In this document: positions 1 through 9,689 of the stretch, one piece after another
How the letters are laid out: each line of letters begins with the position of its first letter
Position numbering within the stretch: position 1 is the first letter of the stretch
Source of the DNA: Cherax quadricarinatus
Lineage: Eukaryota; Arthropoda; Malacostraca; Decapoda; Parastacidae
Direction: 5' to 3'
DNA: 64,000 nucleotides
Assembly: GCF_038502225.1 (NCBI RefSeq)
Contig: NW_027195251.1
Span: 166,501 to 230,500 of the forward strand
Made by a program: the position numbers and the translations under genes
The notes under the pieces: model-generated
Databases searched by the model: none
The model's input: only the letters and a program-made list of their open reading frames with translations
Told to the model about the DNA's origin: nothing

Positions 1-204
1 AAGTTTTTGTCTGGTATCGGTTGAGGTGTACGTTTCGTAGGAATGTTTGCCAAGAAGGAGTTTGAAGCCTGAGTTGGTTTTAAAGACTTTAAGTTGAGGT
101 GCACCAGTGATCTGATATAATAAATTTTTAGGACAGATAGTGGCGTCAGGATTAGAGAATTTGAGGTTCAGAGAGAAGGAATTGGAAAAGTTTAGGAAGA
201 CCTG
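1..204. other. Unassigned left edge
   Basis: No family could be recognised here. The stretch is AT-rich, has no open frame of note and ends where the Penelope reading frame becomes open at about 205. It may be flanking DNA, or the partner of a foldback cut off by the window edge. Confidence 0.4.
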
Positions 205-2080
205 ACATTATTCAAAATCTTTCATCTCGTCCACTGTCAGCCATAGAAACCGAAGCCCTCAGCTTAGGCCTCAAATTCGCAACAGGAATTACAAAACCAA
301 AACAAGACCTCAATTTCATCGCCAAAAACTACAGACACAATGATTCCGACTTCCAAAAAGGTTATCTTCAAGGCATCATCTCAGCAGCCATCTCTACACG
401 CAGCTCCCCAGTCATACCTCGACGTTACATCATTGCACTTAAAGGTTTAGCAGAAGACACGACCATCAGGGTCACCACCGCTGATAAAGGAGGTGGTGGT
501 GTTATCATGAACACTGACGACTACAGGAACATAATGCTCAATCTACTTAATGACCCAGATACCTACAAACCCCTCACAACTAACCAAGTGGACAACCTTA
601 CTAAAACTTTTCTTCAAAGGACTTGCTGCATTCTGAGGAACTCAGAACAGGGGAAGAAACTTCTGCACACCATACCCAGCAACCCCAGACCTGCCAGAAT
701 GTACGGCCTACCAAAAACTCACAAGCCTGGTATCCCATTGAGGCCCATATCTTCGGGAATAGACAGCGCTCCCCACCAACTCTCAGGAATTCTCGCAAAA
801 CACCTTTCCAAACTCTTGGGCACTATCAGTCCAGCACATCTCAAACACTCGGGTGATCTTCTCACTCTCATTCGCAACATCAACATCAGGAACAAGAAAC
901 TTTCCAGCCTTGACGTAACTTCCCTATTCGCCAAAGTACCTACTACACAAGCCATCGATCTCCTGCGCAGAAAAATTGATGATTCACTTGATCTTCCTAT
1001 TCCAGCCAGCGATTTCATCGACCTCGTTGATCTATGTGACGGCTTTACGAGTGTCTCTTTCGAAAATCACCTCTTTCAACAGACTTTTGGTCTACCCATG
1101 GGCTCGCCACTCAGTGCCGTCCTGGCGAACTTATACATGGAACATCTGGAAGCCGAGCGTTTCTCCACCATTATTCCTTCGACTGTCACCTGGCTCCGTT
1201 ATGTTGACGACATTCTCCTCATAACTCCCAGGCACTTCAACGTTCAAGCAGTCCAAGACAAGCTCAACCAGGCCGAGCCCTCAATCCAGTTCACACTTGA
1301 AGAAGTCGACAACACTCTTCCTTTCCTTTATGTTCTTCTCTGCAAAGCTGACCATGAACTTCGTTTTAAAGTTTATCGAAAACCAACCAACCAAAACGAT
1401 CTTCTCACCACGACACCAAAACTAAACGTGGTGTAATTATAGGCTTCTTCCTGCACGCACTCAGAATCTGCAGCAATGAGTTCCTTGAGGAAGAATGCAC
1501 TATAATTGAACAAGTATTTTCTAAATTCCACTATCCTCTTCACTTCATCAGAGACTGCAGACGGTGGGCATTAAACATCTTCAACACACCAAGAGAAGAC
1601 ACTGCCGAGAAGAGATACATAGTCCTCCCCACCAACTTCATTGCCAAACATGTTTCCAACATCTTTACCAATACATCATTCCAAGTATTTACCTTCAAAA
1701 CCACGACCATCAAGGACATCACCAGTAGTAGACAAGACAAGCTTGCATCCTCTACAGGGGTATACATAATCCCTTGTAATGACTGCACCAAATTATACGT
1801 GGGCGAAACATCAAGAGACCTCCAAACACGTATTTCAGAACACCAATACGCAAGCAGGACTGACGATACAAGGAATGCCTGTGTACAACATCGCAATTCA
1901 CACAACCATTTAATTAACTACAGAAACTCAAGACTTATCGCCACAGAAGACAACACTCAATACCGAAGAATCCTGGAATCATCGCTTATCTCTATAACCA
2001 ACAATTTCAACCAGAACAACGGCTTCTATAACATAGCTGAACCACTTGCCAAGAAACTTCTTCATCGCTATCCCACATAA
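205..2080 (+). pseudogene. Penelope-like element 1: reverse transcriptase plus GIY-YIG endonuclease, one frameshift
   Basis: The frame is open from about 205 to the stop at 1436 (about 410 codons) and continues in the +2 frame from about 1427 to 2080 (about 217 codons), so a single-base shift near 1400-1430 separates the halves. The first half holds the N-terminal block ending in LGLKFATG, the TADKGGGVVIM block, YGLPKTHKPGIPLRPI, a QTFGLPMGSPLS block and the catalytic RYVDDIL. The second half holds GVYIIPC-x2-C-x3-LYVGET followed by SEH, the GIY-YIG nuclease with the Cys/His insert typical of EN(+) Penelope elements. The enzyme would nick DNA and copy its RNA there. At about 627 residues it lacks the extreme N-terminus that PLE 2 retains, so it is 5'-truncated. 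A TATA box and a type D module with the hairpin motif follow in the same direction. Confidence 0.9.
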
Positions 2081-2221
2081 GAACATAGAACACTGCAGAA
2101 GGTCTGCTCACAGCTTATCCAATACCCTTCCAAGCTACCCAAGATTTTAGACTTTATAACCCCACCCGGTAGATCATTAGATGCAGCATTCTCCACCTGA
2201 CCTCAACAATCTGAACCTGAC

Positions 2222-2229
2222 TATAAATA
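2222..2229 (+). promoter_or_regulatory. TATA box downstream of PLE 1
   Basis: TATAAATA lies 142 bp after the PLE 1 stop codon. The other Penelope modules in the window also carry a TATA-like element upstream of their hairpin motif, so this is read as the promoter of the 3' pseudo-LTR. Function is inferred. Confidence 0.45.
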
Positions 2230-2268
2230 CTCACGTACCTTCCACCCGCAGTGGGACAGCGGGAGCAT

Positions 2269-2531
2269 CGACACCATGCCCAGCCCTTCTAGGGTAGGGT
2301 AGGTGCCTGAGCCAGAGCTTTCAGCTCACAAGACTGTCATTCCCGTTAGCCCCCTTGGGGCGGGGATGGATGGCAGACCAGAGAGACCTAGCTTCTCCCT
2401 ACGAGCCCCGTGAGGGCGTGGAATGTGGCTAGGCCTGGAGACAGTTGGTCCCAGAGATGAGTACGATCGACACCATGCCCAGCCCTTCTAGGGCAGGGTT
2501 GGTGCCTGAGCCCGAGCTCGTAGCTCACAAG
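2269..2531 (+). repeat. 64-bp direct repeat in PLE 1 3' region
   Basis: Two copies of a 64-bp sequence starting CGACACCATGCCCAGCCC lie at 2269-2332 and 2468-2531, with only a few mismatches. The 135 bp between them is GC-rich and otherwise unassigned. The pair lies between the TATA box and the hairpin module, so it may be part of the pseudo-LTR or of a small inserted element. Confidence 0.7.
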
Positions 2532-2558
2532 ATGAGGGGGTACTTGGGCCTCCTCAAC

Positions 2559-2603
2559 CTCAACCTTGGAGTAGGTGCTTTTCGCACCTACTCCAAGGTT
2601 GAG
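2559..2603 (+). repeat. Perfect 20-bp hairpin at a module junction
   Basis: CTCAACCTTGGAGTAGGTGC at 2559-2578 is followed by a 5-nt loop and its exact reverse complement at 2584-2603. The right arm continues into the type D module. It looks like the tip of a short inverted partner copy, the arrangement seen in the other foldbacks here. Confidence 0.85.
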
Positions 2604-2735
2604 GGACTGATTACCTCATCTTCTGTATATAGTCCTACCGTCTTAAAGTTATGTCCTGGAATTTGTATTGATAAAGCCACTGGATGGCGAAACGTCTACA
2701 ATAAAGATACCCAGATGTTGCACATGTGTCTTAAT
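2584..2735 (+). mobile_element. Type D Penelope pseudo-LTR module
   Basis: This segment contains GGGACTGATTACCTCAT, which recurs in all module types, then the degenerate hairpin motif at 2668-2692, AATAAA at 2700-2705 and a terminal ACATGTGTCTTAATTT. It follows PLE 1 in the same orientation, so it is read as that element's 3' pseudo-LTR. It ends where CR1 copy A begins. A second type D copy lies inverted at 6472-6645. Confidence 0.65.
2668..2692 (+). ncRNA. Hammerhead-like motif, type D variant
   Basis: The core reads UUGAUAA, then A, then stem GCCA/UGGC with a CUGGA loop, then GAAA. Relative to the other types, C3 is U and G8 is A, which would keep a Watson-Crick pair at the hammerhead 3-8 position. 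The inverted copy at 6520-6544 carries the same two changes, so they belong to the subfamily and are not private decay. Cleavage is unproven. Confidence 0.4.
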
Positions 2736-2737
2736 TT

Positions 2738-3650
2738 CATGCCTAGAGTTATTTTTAAAGGGACCCATCTTATCTCTAACTTTTGTTCTATAAACCTGGA
2801 AAAAACTTTTTGGGATAGTTTTCGAATCCCTAGCAACTTTAATTTCATAGTCACGTTTAGCTTTTTTATCCAGTTTTTAACGTCCCTCTTAATGTCAATA
2901 TACCGATTCATAAGATGATCCTCACCTCTTTTGATACGCATATAAATTCCTTTTTTTCTGTCCAGAAAGATATCTGAGCCTATTATTCATCCATTTGAGG
3001 TCATTTCTATTAAATCTAATTTCCTTATATGGGATAAATGTCCTTTGATCAGCATGTATTGTGTTAAGAAAGCTGTCATGCTGATAGCTCTCTTCGTTAC
3101 TCCAGTCCACAGTTGATAAGTGTTCTCTAAACCCATTGTAATCTGCTAAGCGAAAATCTGGGACCAGTATTGAATTATCCCTACTATCATACTTCCGTTC
3201 AATGCTAAATGTAATTAATTTGTGATCGCTTGTGCAGAGTTCCTCTGCAATTTCTAAATTATTAACAAGGGTTTCCTTGTTTGCCAAACGAAGTCAAGCA
3301 GGTTATTTCCCCTTGTAGGCTCTGTCACAAACTGCCTCAAAAAACAATCCTGAACTACTTCTAAGAAGTCGTATGATTCTAAATTCCCAGTCAAGAAATT
3401 CCAATCAATATGACTAAAGTTAAAGTCTCCAAGAATTACTACATTATCGTGCCTTGTGGCCCTAACAATTTCCTCCCATAGTAGTCTCCCTTGGTCCCTA
3501 TCTAAATTTGGGGGACGGTATATCACACCTAAAATTAATTTTTCATGCCCCTCTGAAAATTCTATCCAAACAGACTCTGTATGTGTTACTTCAGACTTAA
3601 TACCCGTTTTTATGCAACAGTTCAAGCGATCTCGGACATACAATGCCACC
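2738..3650 (-). pseudogene. CR1 LINE copy A, endonuclease fragment
   Basis: On the minus strand, 3649 to about 2740 encodes part of CR1 ORF2 in at least three frames. It holds the endonuclease with GVIYRPPNLDRDQG and GDFNFSHIDW (an intact GDFN), then SDHKLITFS, then the linker DPKWMNNRL-type block and basic KRG repeats. No reverse transcriptase remains. Its 5' edge abuts an inverted type A module at 3651 and its 3' edge abuts the type D module at about 2736, so Penelope modules bound it on both sides. Confidence 0.85.
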
Positions 3651-3860
3651 CTGATGTGGTCAGTCCATCAGTCTTGAATAGAATATTGAATAGAATATTC
3701 TATTCAAGACTGATGGACTGACCACATCGACTCAAGGTTGAGGGACTGATTACCTCATTCTCCTCCTGTTCTTCAAGATTCTCCTTTGTATGGACTGATG
3801 AAGCCACTGTGTGGCGAAACGTTTTCACAATAAAGATACCCAAGAGTTGCACATGTGTCT
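3651..3860 (+). mobile_element. Type A Penelope module leading into PLE 2
   Basis: A short minus arm (about 3651-3690) and a plus arm form a near-perfect palindrome around TAGAATATTCTA. The plus arm carries GGGACTGATTACCTCATTC, the hairpin motif at 3795-3819, an AATAAA and TGTGTCTAATTTATCA. Penelope coding sequence follows directly at about 3862. This is the clearest evidence in the window that these modules are Penelope pseudo-LTRs. Confidence 0.75.
3795..3819 (+). ncRNA. Hammerhead-like motif, type A
   Basis: CUGAUGA, then A, then GCCAC-UGU-GUGGC, then GAAA. All core residues of the consensus are present except for the extra A between CUGAUGA and stem II. AATAAA lies about 10 nt downstream. 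It sits immediately upstream of PLE 2. Confidence 0.5.
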
Positions 3861-4106
3861 AATTTATCACTCTTCTTCGTGCTCACAGCTATCGCAACAG
3901 ACACAACTTCCTACAAGATTGCCTGGCCGAGAAGGTGATCCCTAAGTCTACTCCTGCACAACTCGCCAACTCCACACACCCCTTCTCTCCAGCTACCCAA
4001 CTTAACGGAATGTGCCGAAGAACTTTCTAACATCGCTAAGGAAACCTTTGAAACTGCAAGGAATATGAGGGCCAATCTTAAGATTGACCAACACACTGCT
4101 GAGCAT

Positions 4107-4831
4107 GAAGATTGAGACACTTATGCAGCATATGGGAATCTTTATTCAGGAAACGTCTCGCCACACAGTGGCTTCATCAGTCCAATACAAAGAGGAAGGC
4201 GTAAGGAGAGGAGGAGTATGAGGTAATCAGTCCCTCAGCCTAGAGTCGATGTGTTCAGTCCATCAATCTTGTAGAATGTACAGCATAGGGCCGTAGACGT
4301 GGCTTATATACTGTAGTGAGGTGAGGTGAAGCAGGTGGAGGCGGGGTCATAGTGGTACCATCCACTAGTCGAAGTAGGTCTTCGTCCAAAGGTTGAACAA
4401 GTGTTGAAGAATTCTTTGTAACAAGATCCCATGATGCTGCAGTGTCTGCCAGTTGTGATGAATGGTTTGAAAAACCGACAAGTTGAAGATTGAGACACTT
4501 ATGCAGCATATGGGAATCTTTATTCAGGAAACGTTTCGCCACACAGTGGCTTCATCAGTCCAATACAAAGAGGAAGGCGTAAGGAGAGGAGGAGTATGAG
4601 GTAATCAGTCCCTCAGCCTGGAGCTGTACATTCTACAAGATTGATGGACTGAACACATCGACTCCAGGCTGAGGGACTGATTACCTCACACTCCTCCTCT
4701 CCTTACGCCTTCCTCTTTGTATTGGACTGATGAAGCCACTGTGTGGCGAAACGTTTCCTGAATAAAGATTCCCATATGCTGCATAAGTGTCTCAATCTTC
4801 AACTTGTCGGTTTTTAAAACCATTCATCACA
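4107..4831. mobile_element. Type B foldback (retrozyme-like) inserted in PLE 2
   Basis: The insert is one full 378-bp minus unit (4107-4484), a partial minus unit (4485-about 4622) and a plus arm (about 4623-4831). The flanking duplication ACTGCTGAGCAT is at 4095-4106 and 4832-4843. Each arm carries a hairpin motif (4156-4180 minus with GAAA mutated to GAGA, 4534-4558 minus, 4727-4751 plus). It encodes no protein. The tandem-plus-inverted layout with a 12-bp target duplication matches the type C foldback at 45398. Confidence 0.85.
4727..4751 (+). ncRNA. Hammerhead-like motif, type B
   Basis: CUGAUGA-A-GCCAC-UGU-GUGGC-GAAA, identical in core to types A and B elsewhere. Inverted copies in the same element lie at 4534-4558 (intact core) and 4156-4180 (GAAA changed to GAGA). 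Confidence 0.5.
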
Positions 4832-5339
4832 ACTGCTGAGCATATTCTCAGCACAGTCACCACAGCCAACCACCAACAGAAGATCAAACTCAATCGCAAA
4901 CTTCAGTACCTCTGCACTAACAGTCGATGGAAGGAAATGGGACGCGAATCCCTGGTAAACAACCTATCGTCACGCACCTTAACTGACTACGAGAAACAAG
5001 CACTGAGTCTGGGACCCAAATTTACCACCAACATACGCAATCCTATCAACTCAACCTAGTTACAAGGAACCATAGACACAGTGACAGCAACTTCCAGAAG
5101 GGTTATATACAGGGCATTGTAGATGAATGGTTCACAGAACCGACACGTTGATAAATCAGACACATGTGCAACTCTTGGGTATCTTTATTATGGAAACGTT
5201 TCGCCACACAGTGGCTTCATCAGTCCATACAAAGGAGAATGTTGAAGAAGAGGGGTAGAATGAGGTAATCAGTCCCTCAACTTTGAGTCGATGTGGTCAG
5301 TCCATCAATCTTGAATAGAATACGGCTTATGAACGAAAG

Positions 5340-5640
5340 AACGAAAGTTCAGGTAAGATCCCAAATGGGATGAGCGGGGAAGACGGGACAGACGAAGAAT
5401 AGTGCTGGAGAGGAGTGTTCTTAGTCGTAGAAATAGAGCCAGGGCTTAACCCAGCAACAAAGGCGATCGTGGGACAGATATTGAGAAGAGAAATTCAGGC
5501 TCTTCTGTTGGGACTCCGGTGGGGTGAGCTGGGAGGAAGGGACATGCGACGTTTAGAGCTAGAGAGGAGTGTAGAACTGAGCCATGACTTAACCCAATAG
5601 CTAAGGCGAACGTGGGTCAGAGAATGGTACCTGTCAGAAA
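5340..5640. other. Unrecognised interior of the type A foldback
   Basis: No gene or family is recognisable. The GA-rich sequence contains a loose internal repeat: two blocks with AGAGAGGAGTGT followed by a GACTTAACCCA-like string about 150 bp apart. Confidence 0.4.
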
Positions 5641-5664
5641 AGGTACCTGTCATAGAATCCAAGG

Positions 5665-6039
5665 TTATTTGTAAATAGGGTTAGGAGCAGGATCATGGAA
5701 GGAGTAGAAAAGGTTGTGTTGGTTCGTGGGTCTGCGAATGTCTTCGTCAAGGAGAGAGGTCCAGTAGTCATGTCGTGTCTCAAGTTTGTCTGTCTGTCTG
5801 TCACTGAGCGTCTTCCAGTACAGATTCAGCGCAGGGATGTCTAATTGGGCATGGAGAGACTCGCTTGTGGCGAAGTCCTCCCATCTGACATCAAGCACCC
5901 AGCGCAGCGCCTTGTTCTGGACACTCTGCAGTTTAAGTAAGTTTGTTTTTGCTGCCAGAGAGAGGCAAGCAAAGAATTCCCAAGTATTAAGATTCCAAGA
6001 AGTTGCATTGTCTGACAGGATTGTAGATGAAGGGTTCAC
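5665..6039 (-). pseudogene. LINE reverse transcriptase C-terminal fragment
   Basis: A 124-codon minus-strand frame includes LLKLQSVQNKALRW, the block C-terminal to the palm in Jockey/I/CR1-type reverse transcriptases (LQ..QN..LR), followed by a D..W..FATSESLHAQL block. No catalytic residues are present. Its N-terminal end merges into module sequence (NPSSTILSDNATSW), so it was either captured by, or invaded by, the Penelope module. Confidence 0.6.
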
Positions 6040-6235
6040 AGAACCGACATGTTGTGTCTAATTTATCAAAGTGTCGGTTCTGTGAACCATTCATCTACTA
6101 TCCTGTCAGCCACAGCACCTTCTTGGGATCTTAATACTTGGGAATTCTTCGCTTGCCTAACCCTTGGGCACGACCTACTTCCACATTGGGCAAATGTGAC
6201 ACCACCTATGACTGCTGCACCTCTCCTGCCTACGG

Positions 6236-6243
6236 TTTATAAG
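6236..6243 (+). promoter_or_regulatory. TATA-like box of type A unit
   Basis: TTTATAAG lies 122 bp upstream of the hairpin motif at 6365. Types B and C have the same TATA-then-hairpin order. Confidence 0.4.
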
Positions 6244-6364
6244 CTCCTTCTCCGCTCATAAGCCGTATTCTATTCAAGATTGATGGACTGACCACATCGA
6301 CTCAAGGTTGAGGGACTGATTACCTCATTCCCCTCCTGTTCTTCAAGCTTCTCCTGTGTATGGA

Positions 6365-6389
6365 CTGATGAAGCCACTGTGTGGTGAAA
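6365..6389 (+). ncRNA. Hammerhead-like motif, type A with G-U closing
   Basis: CUGAUGA-A-GCCAC-UGU-GUGGU-GAAA. The final stem C is U, so the basal G-C pair becomes G-U and pairing is kept. AATAAA follows. Confidence 0.45.
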
Positions 6390-6440
6390 CGTTTCCTTAA
6401 TAAAGATACCAAAGAGTTGCACATGTGTCTAATTTATCAA

Positions 6441-6471
6441 CGAGCAGCAACCTTAAACCAAGACAGCAATG
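6441..6471 (+). mobile_element. About 30-bp CR1 sliver between two modules
   Basis: AGCAGCAACCTTAAACCAAG onwards matches the CR1 ORF2 segment encoding SSNLKPRQQC (for example at about 29728-29755). It is the only CR1 sequence between the type A plus arm and the type D minus unit, so a CR1 copy was probably the target of both. Confidence 0.65.
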
Positions 6472-6645
6472 ATGAAATTGAGACACATGTGCAACATCTG
6501 GGTATCTTTATTGTAGACGTTTCGCCATCCAGTGGCTTTATCAATACAAATTCCAGGACATAACTTGAAGACAGGAGAACTATGTACAGAAGATGAGGTA
6601 ACCAGTCCCTCAACCTAGCAGTAGGTGCGAAGAGCACCGATGAGC
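6472..6645 (-). mobile_element. Type D module, minus orientation
   Basis: This is the inverse of the module at 2584-2735, with the UUGAUAA-type hairpin at 6520-6544 (minus) and the polyadenylation signal upstream on the plus strand (TTTATT). It ends against CR1 copy B at about 6646. Confidence 0.65.
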
Positions 6646-6651
6646 CTATTC

Positions 6652-7530
6652 CTAGTTTAAAGTCCTAACAGCTCCCTCCACTGCAGTTGCCAGTGCCCCC
6701 ACCCCAGACCTAGATAAGTGAACCCCATCCCTGGCATACATGTCATTTCGGCCATAGAAGAGGTCCCAGTTGTCAATGAATGTTACCGCATTTTCCTTAC
6801 AGTATTTGTCCAGCCAGCAATTGACACCAATTGCCCTGGACAACAATTCATTTCCAACTTCTCTCCTTGGCAAAATACCACATATGACAGGGTTCTCACC
6901 CTTCCTTCTAATTATTTCTATTGCTGACCTATACCTGCTAATCAGGTCTTCACTCCTACGTCTGCCAACATCGTTGCCTCCAGCACTGAGACAGATAATA
7001 GGATTGCTCCCATTACCTCTCATGATGTCATCCAGACGGCTATCAATATCCTCCATCCCAGCCCCAGGAAAGCAAACCCTCTGTCTCCTACTCTTGTCCT
7101 TCAAGCAGAACGCCCTATCCATATACCTAACTTGGCTATCCCCAATAACAACAATATTCTTACCTTCCTTGGTGTCGTTCGTCGTGACGTTCCCAGTAGT
7201 CGACTCACATTCGTCGGGTAGCACGGAGAATGCATTAGATGTTTCCACAACAATTTCCACAGAAGTCTCTTTCTTCTTCATCGTTTCTACCTTTCCATTC
7301 GTCTTCTTGATCGTCAACTTCGTTCCATGCTGTCCAGCCACTTACCAGTTTCCCTTCTTGACCTGAGGAGTCAAAACAGGAGGACTTCTACGAATCTTCT
7401 TGTTTTCCTCGGTCAGTCGCCGAATCTCCATCTTTGGCATCCTCAATTCTTTCTTAAGCTGTTGGTAAAGTTGCTTGATGGAGGGCATCTTGATTCAGTC
7501 CGTAGAGAGCACACTCGACACGTCCTCCAG
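6652..7530 (-). pseudogene. CR1 LINE copy B, ORF1 (SGNH/esterase-like), one nonsense codon
   Basis: The start codon is at 7486-7488 and the frame runs to the stop at 6652 (about 279 codons). A single TAA at about 7341-7345 replaces the serine seen in the W-S-V-A-G-Q of other copies. An N-terminal coiled coil (KQLYQQLKKEL) is followed by a low-complexity linker and an SGNH hydrolase domain: GDSQVRYMD (block I), SAGGNDVG (block III), DGVHLS (block V). In CR1/L2 elements this ORF1 product is an esterase-type RNA-binding partner. The 5' leader runs to about 7530. No ORF2 is attached, because the copy is cut at 6650 by a type D module. Confidence 0.88.
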
Positions 7531-7589
7531 GAACTTTGTCAAGCTGATAAGAGGAACCTGAACTTGTTCGTTCGTTCGTTCCTATGCTG

Positions 7590-7796
7590 CATTTCCTACA
7601 AGAGTGATGGACTGAACACATCGATTCCAGGTTGAGGGACAGATTACCTCAAACTTCTCTCCTTACCCATTTCTACTTTGTATTGGACTGATGAAGCCAC
7701 TGTGTGGCGAAGCGTTTCTTCAGTAAAGATTCCCATGTGTTGCAGACGTGTCTCAATTCTTCAACTTGTCTGTTTTCTAAACCATTTATTACAATA
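7590..7796 (+). mobile_element. Old type B module
   Basis: From ACAAGAGTGATGGACTGAAC to the region rich in AACTTGTCTGTTTTC, this is a diverged single plus arm of the 378-bp type B unit. The hairpin motif at 7688-7712 has GAAA changed to GAAG and AATAAA changed to AGTAAA, so it is an inactive relic. It lies between CR1 copies B and C. Confidence 0.7.
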
Positions 7797-9663
7797 CCCA
7801 TCTTCCACTCATACACTTTGATCAAGTCTCCCCTCATTCCTCGCCTAACAAGTGAATGTAATTTAAGTCTTCGATCTTTCTTCATAAGGAAGATTTCTGA
7901 TGCTTTGTATTAATTTGGTCATTCTACGCTGAATGTTTTCTAACGAATTTATGTCCATTCTGTAATATGGAGACCAGAATTGAGCTGCATAATCTAGGTG
8001 AGGCCTTACTAATGATGTATAAAGCTGCAGTATGACCTCTGGACTTATGTTGCTTACACTTCTTGATATAAATCCCAGTAATCTATTTGCCTTATTACGT
8101 ACGATTAGGCATTGCTGTCTTGGTTTAAGGTTGCTGCTCACCATAACCCCCAAGTCCTTTTCGCAATCTGTATGGTTAAGTTCTACATCATTTAACTTAT
8201 AAGTGCTAGGGTTATGGACACTCCCGAGCTTCAGCCCCTTGCATTTATCTACATTGAACTGCATCTGCCACTTTGCTGACCAGGTATTAGGTTTGTCTAA
8301 ATCCTCCTGAAGCTCCCTGATATCTACGTTTGAATCAATTATCCTACCTATCTCTGCGTCATCGGCGAATTTGCTCATTTCACTAGTAATTCCCTCATCA
8401 AGATCATTGATATATATTATAAACAACAACGGGCCCAAGACTGATCCCTGTGGAACGCCACTTGTTACTGATCCCCACTCTGATTTAACCCCATTTATGG
8501 ACACACACTGCTTCCTGTCTGTGAGATATGACTCGATCCACTAGAGCACTTACCCCCCAATGCCATGAGCTGCCACTTTCCTTAACAGTCTTTGGTGCGT
8601 AACTCTATGAAAAGCCTTACTAAAATCTAAGTAAATAATATAAAATTCTTTATCGTGATCAACAGTCTCAAAAGCTTTACTACAAAAAGTTAATAAATTA
8701 GTTAAACAAGAACGGCCTCTCGTGAATCCATGCTGGGTATCATTTATCAAGCTATGCTTATCGAGATGGCTTCTTATAATCTCAGCTGTAATTGACTCTA
8801 GTAATTTGCCTACATTTGAGGTAAGGCTTATTGTGCGGTAATTTGACGGTAACGACTTGTCCCCTGTTTTAAAAATAGGAATTACATTAGCCATTTTCCA
8901 CATATCAGGCACTACACCTGTTTGAAGAGATAAATTAAAAATATTAGTTAATGGTTCACAGAGTTCCATTTTGCATTCTTTAAGAACCCTTGAAAAAAGT
9001 TCATCAGGACCCTGTGATTTATTTTGCTTCAGTCGGACTATCTGCTTCACAACCCGCCATAAAAATTAATTACTGGAATATTGTTAGTGTCTTCCTGTGT
9101 AAAAACCGAGAGAAAATAATTATTTAAAATCGAGCACATTTCATTCTCTTTGTCAGTAAGATGCCCATAGTTATTTTTAAGGGGACCTATCTTATCTCTA
9201 ACTTTTGTTCTATAGATCTGGAAAAAACTTTTTGGGTTAGTTTTCGAATCCCTAGCAACTTTAATTTCAAAGTCCCTTTTAGCTTTTCTTATTCCCTTTT
9301 TAATGTCCTTCTTAATGTCAATGCACTGATTCATAAGATGACTCTCACCTCTTTTGAAACGCCTATAAATTCCTTTCTTATGCTCTAGTAGATATTTCAG
9401 CCTATTATTCATCCATTTTGGGTCATTTCTGTTTGATCTAATTTCTTTTTACGGGATAAACGTTCTTTGAGCAACATGTATAGTGTTCAGAAAACTGTCA
9501 TATTGATAGCTCTCTTCGTTACCCCAGTCAACAGAAGATAAGTGTATTCTAAGCCCATCGTAATCTGCTGAGCTAATATCTGGGACTGTTACTGAGTTAT
9601 CCCTACTATCATACTTCCATTCAGTGCTAAATGTAATTGATTTGTGTTCGCTAGCACCGAGTT
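7797..9663 (-). pseudogene. CR1 LINE copy C, ORF2 endonuclease end through reverse transcriptase
   Basis: Reading leftward from 9663: the last endonuclease residues (SEHKSITFS), a linker with DPKWMNNRLKYLL, then the reverse transcriptase with [61 protein letters not shown] and the catalytic FADDAEI, then the C-terminal LYTSLVRPHLDYAAQFWSP block. Frame breaks fall near 9047, 8520-8550 and 7870. The catalytic FADD core is intact, but the product would be fragmented. It is cut on the left by the old type B module and on the right by the I-clade LINE. Confidence 0.88.
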
Positions 9664-9689
9664 TAGACTTTTTTAACCTAAGGTGTATG

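Larger units (their letters stand above)
3862..5115 (+). pseudogene. Penelope-like element 2, N-terminal fragment split by a foldback
   Basis: From 3862 the plus strand encodes SYRNRHNFLQDCL and an IPKSTPAQL block, the N-terminal leader of Penelope proteins missing from PLE 1. Coding is interrupted at 4107-4831 by a type B foldback with a 12-bp target duplication. It resumes at 4844 through LSSRTLTDYEKQALSLG and, after a frame change, HSDSNFQKGYIQGI at about 5070-5115, which matches PLE 1 (HNDSDFQKGYLQGI). It is then cut by a type A foldback. No reverse transcriptase core or nuclease remains. Several stops and shifts make it non-functional. Confidence 0.8.
5116..6440. mobile_element. Type A foldback carrying a captured LINE fragment
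   Basis: The left minus arm (5116-about 5335) and right plus arm (about 6060-6440) are inverted copies with ends ATGAATGGTTCACAGAACCG and its complement. Hairpin motifs lie at 5199-5223 (minus) and 6365-6389 (plus, with one stem C changed to U). A TTTATAAG box is at 6236-6243. The interior holds about 300 bp of unrecognised GA-rich sequence (5340-5640) and a piece of LINE reverse transcriptase (5665-6039). Confidence 0.7.
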
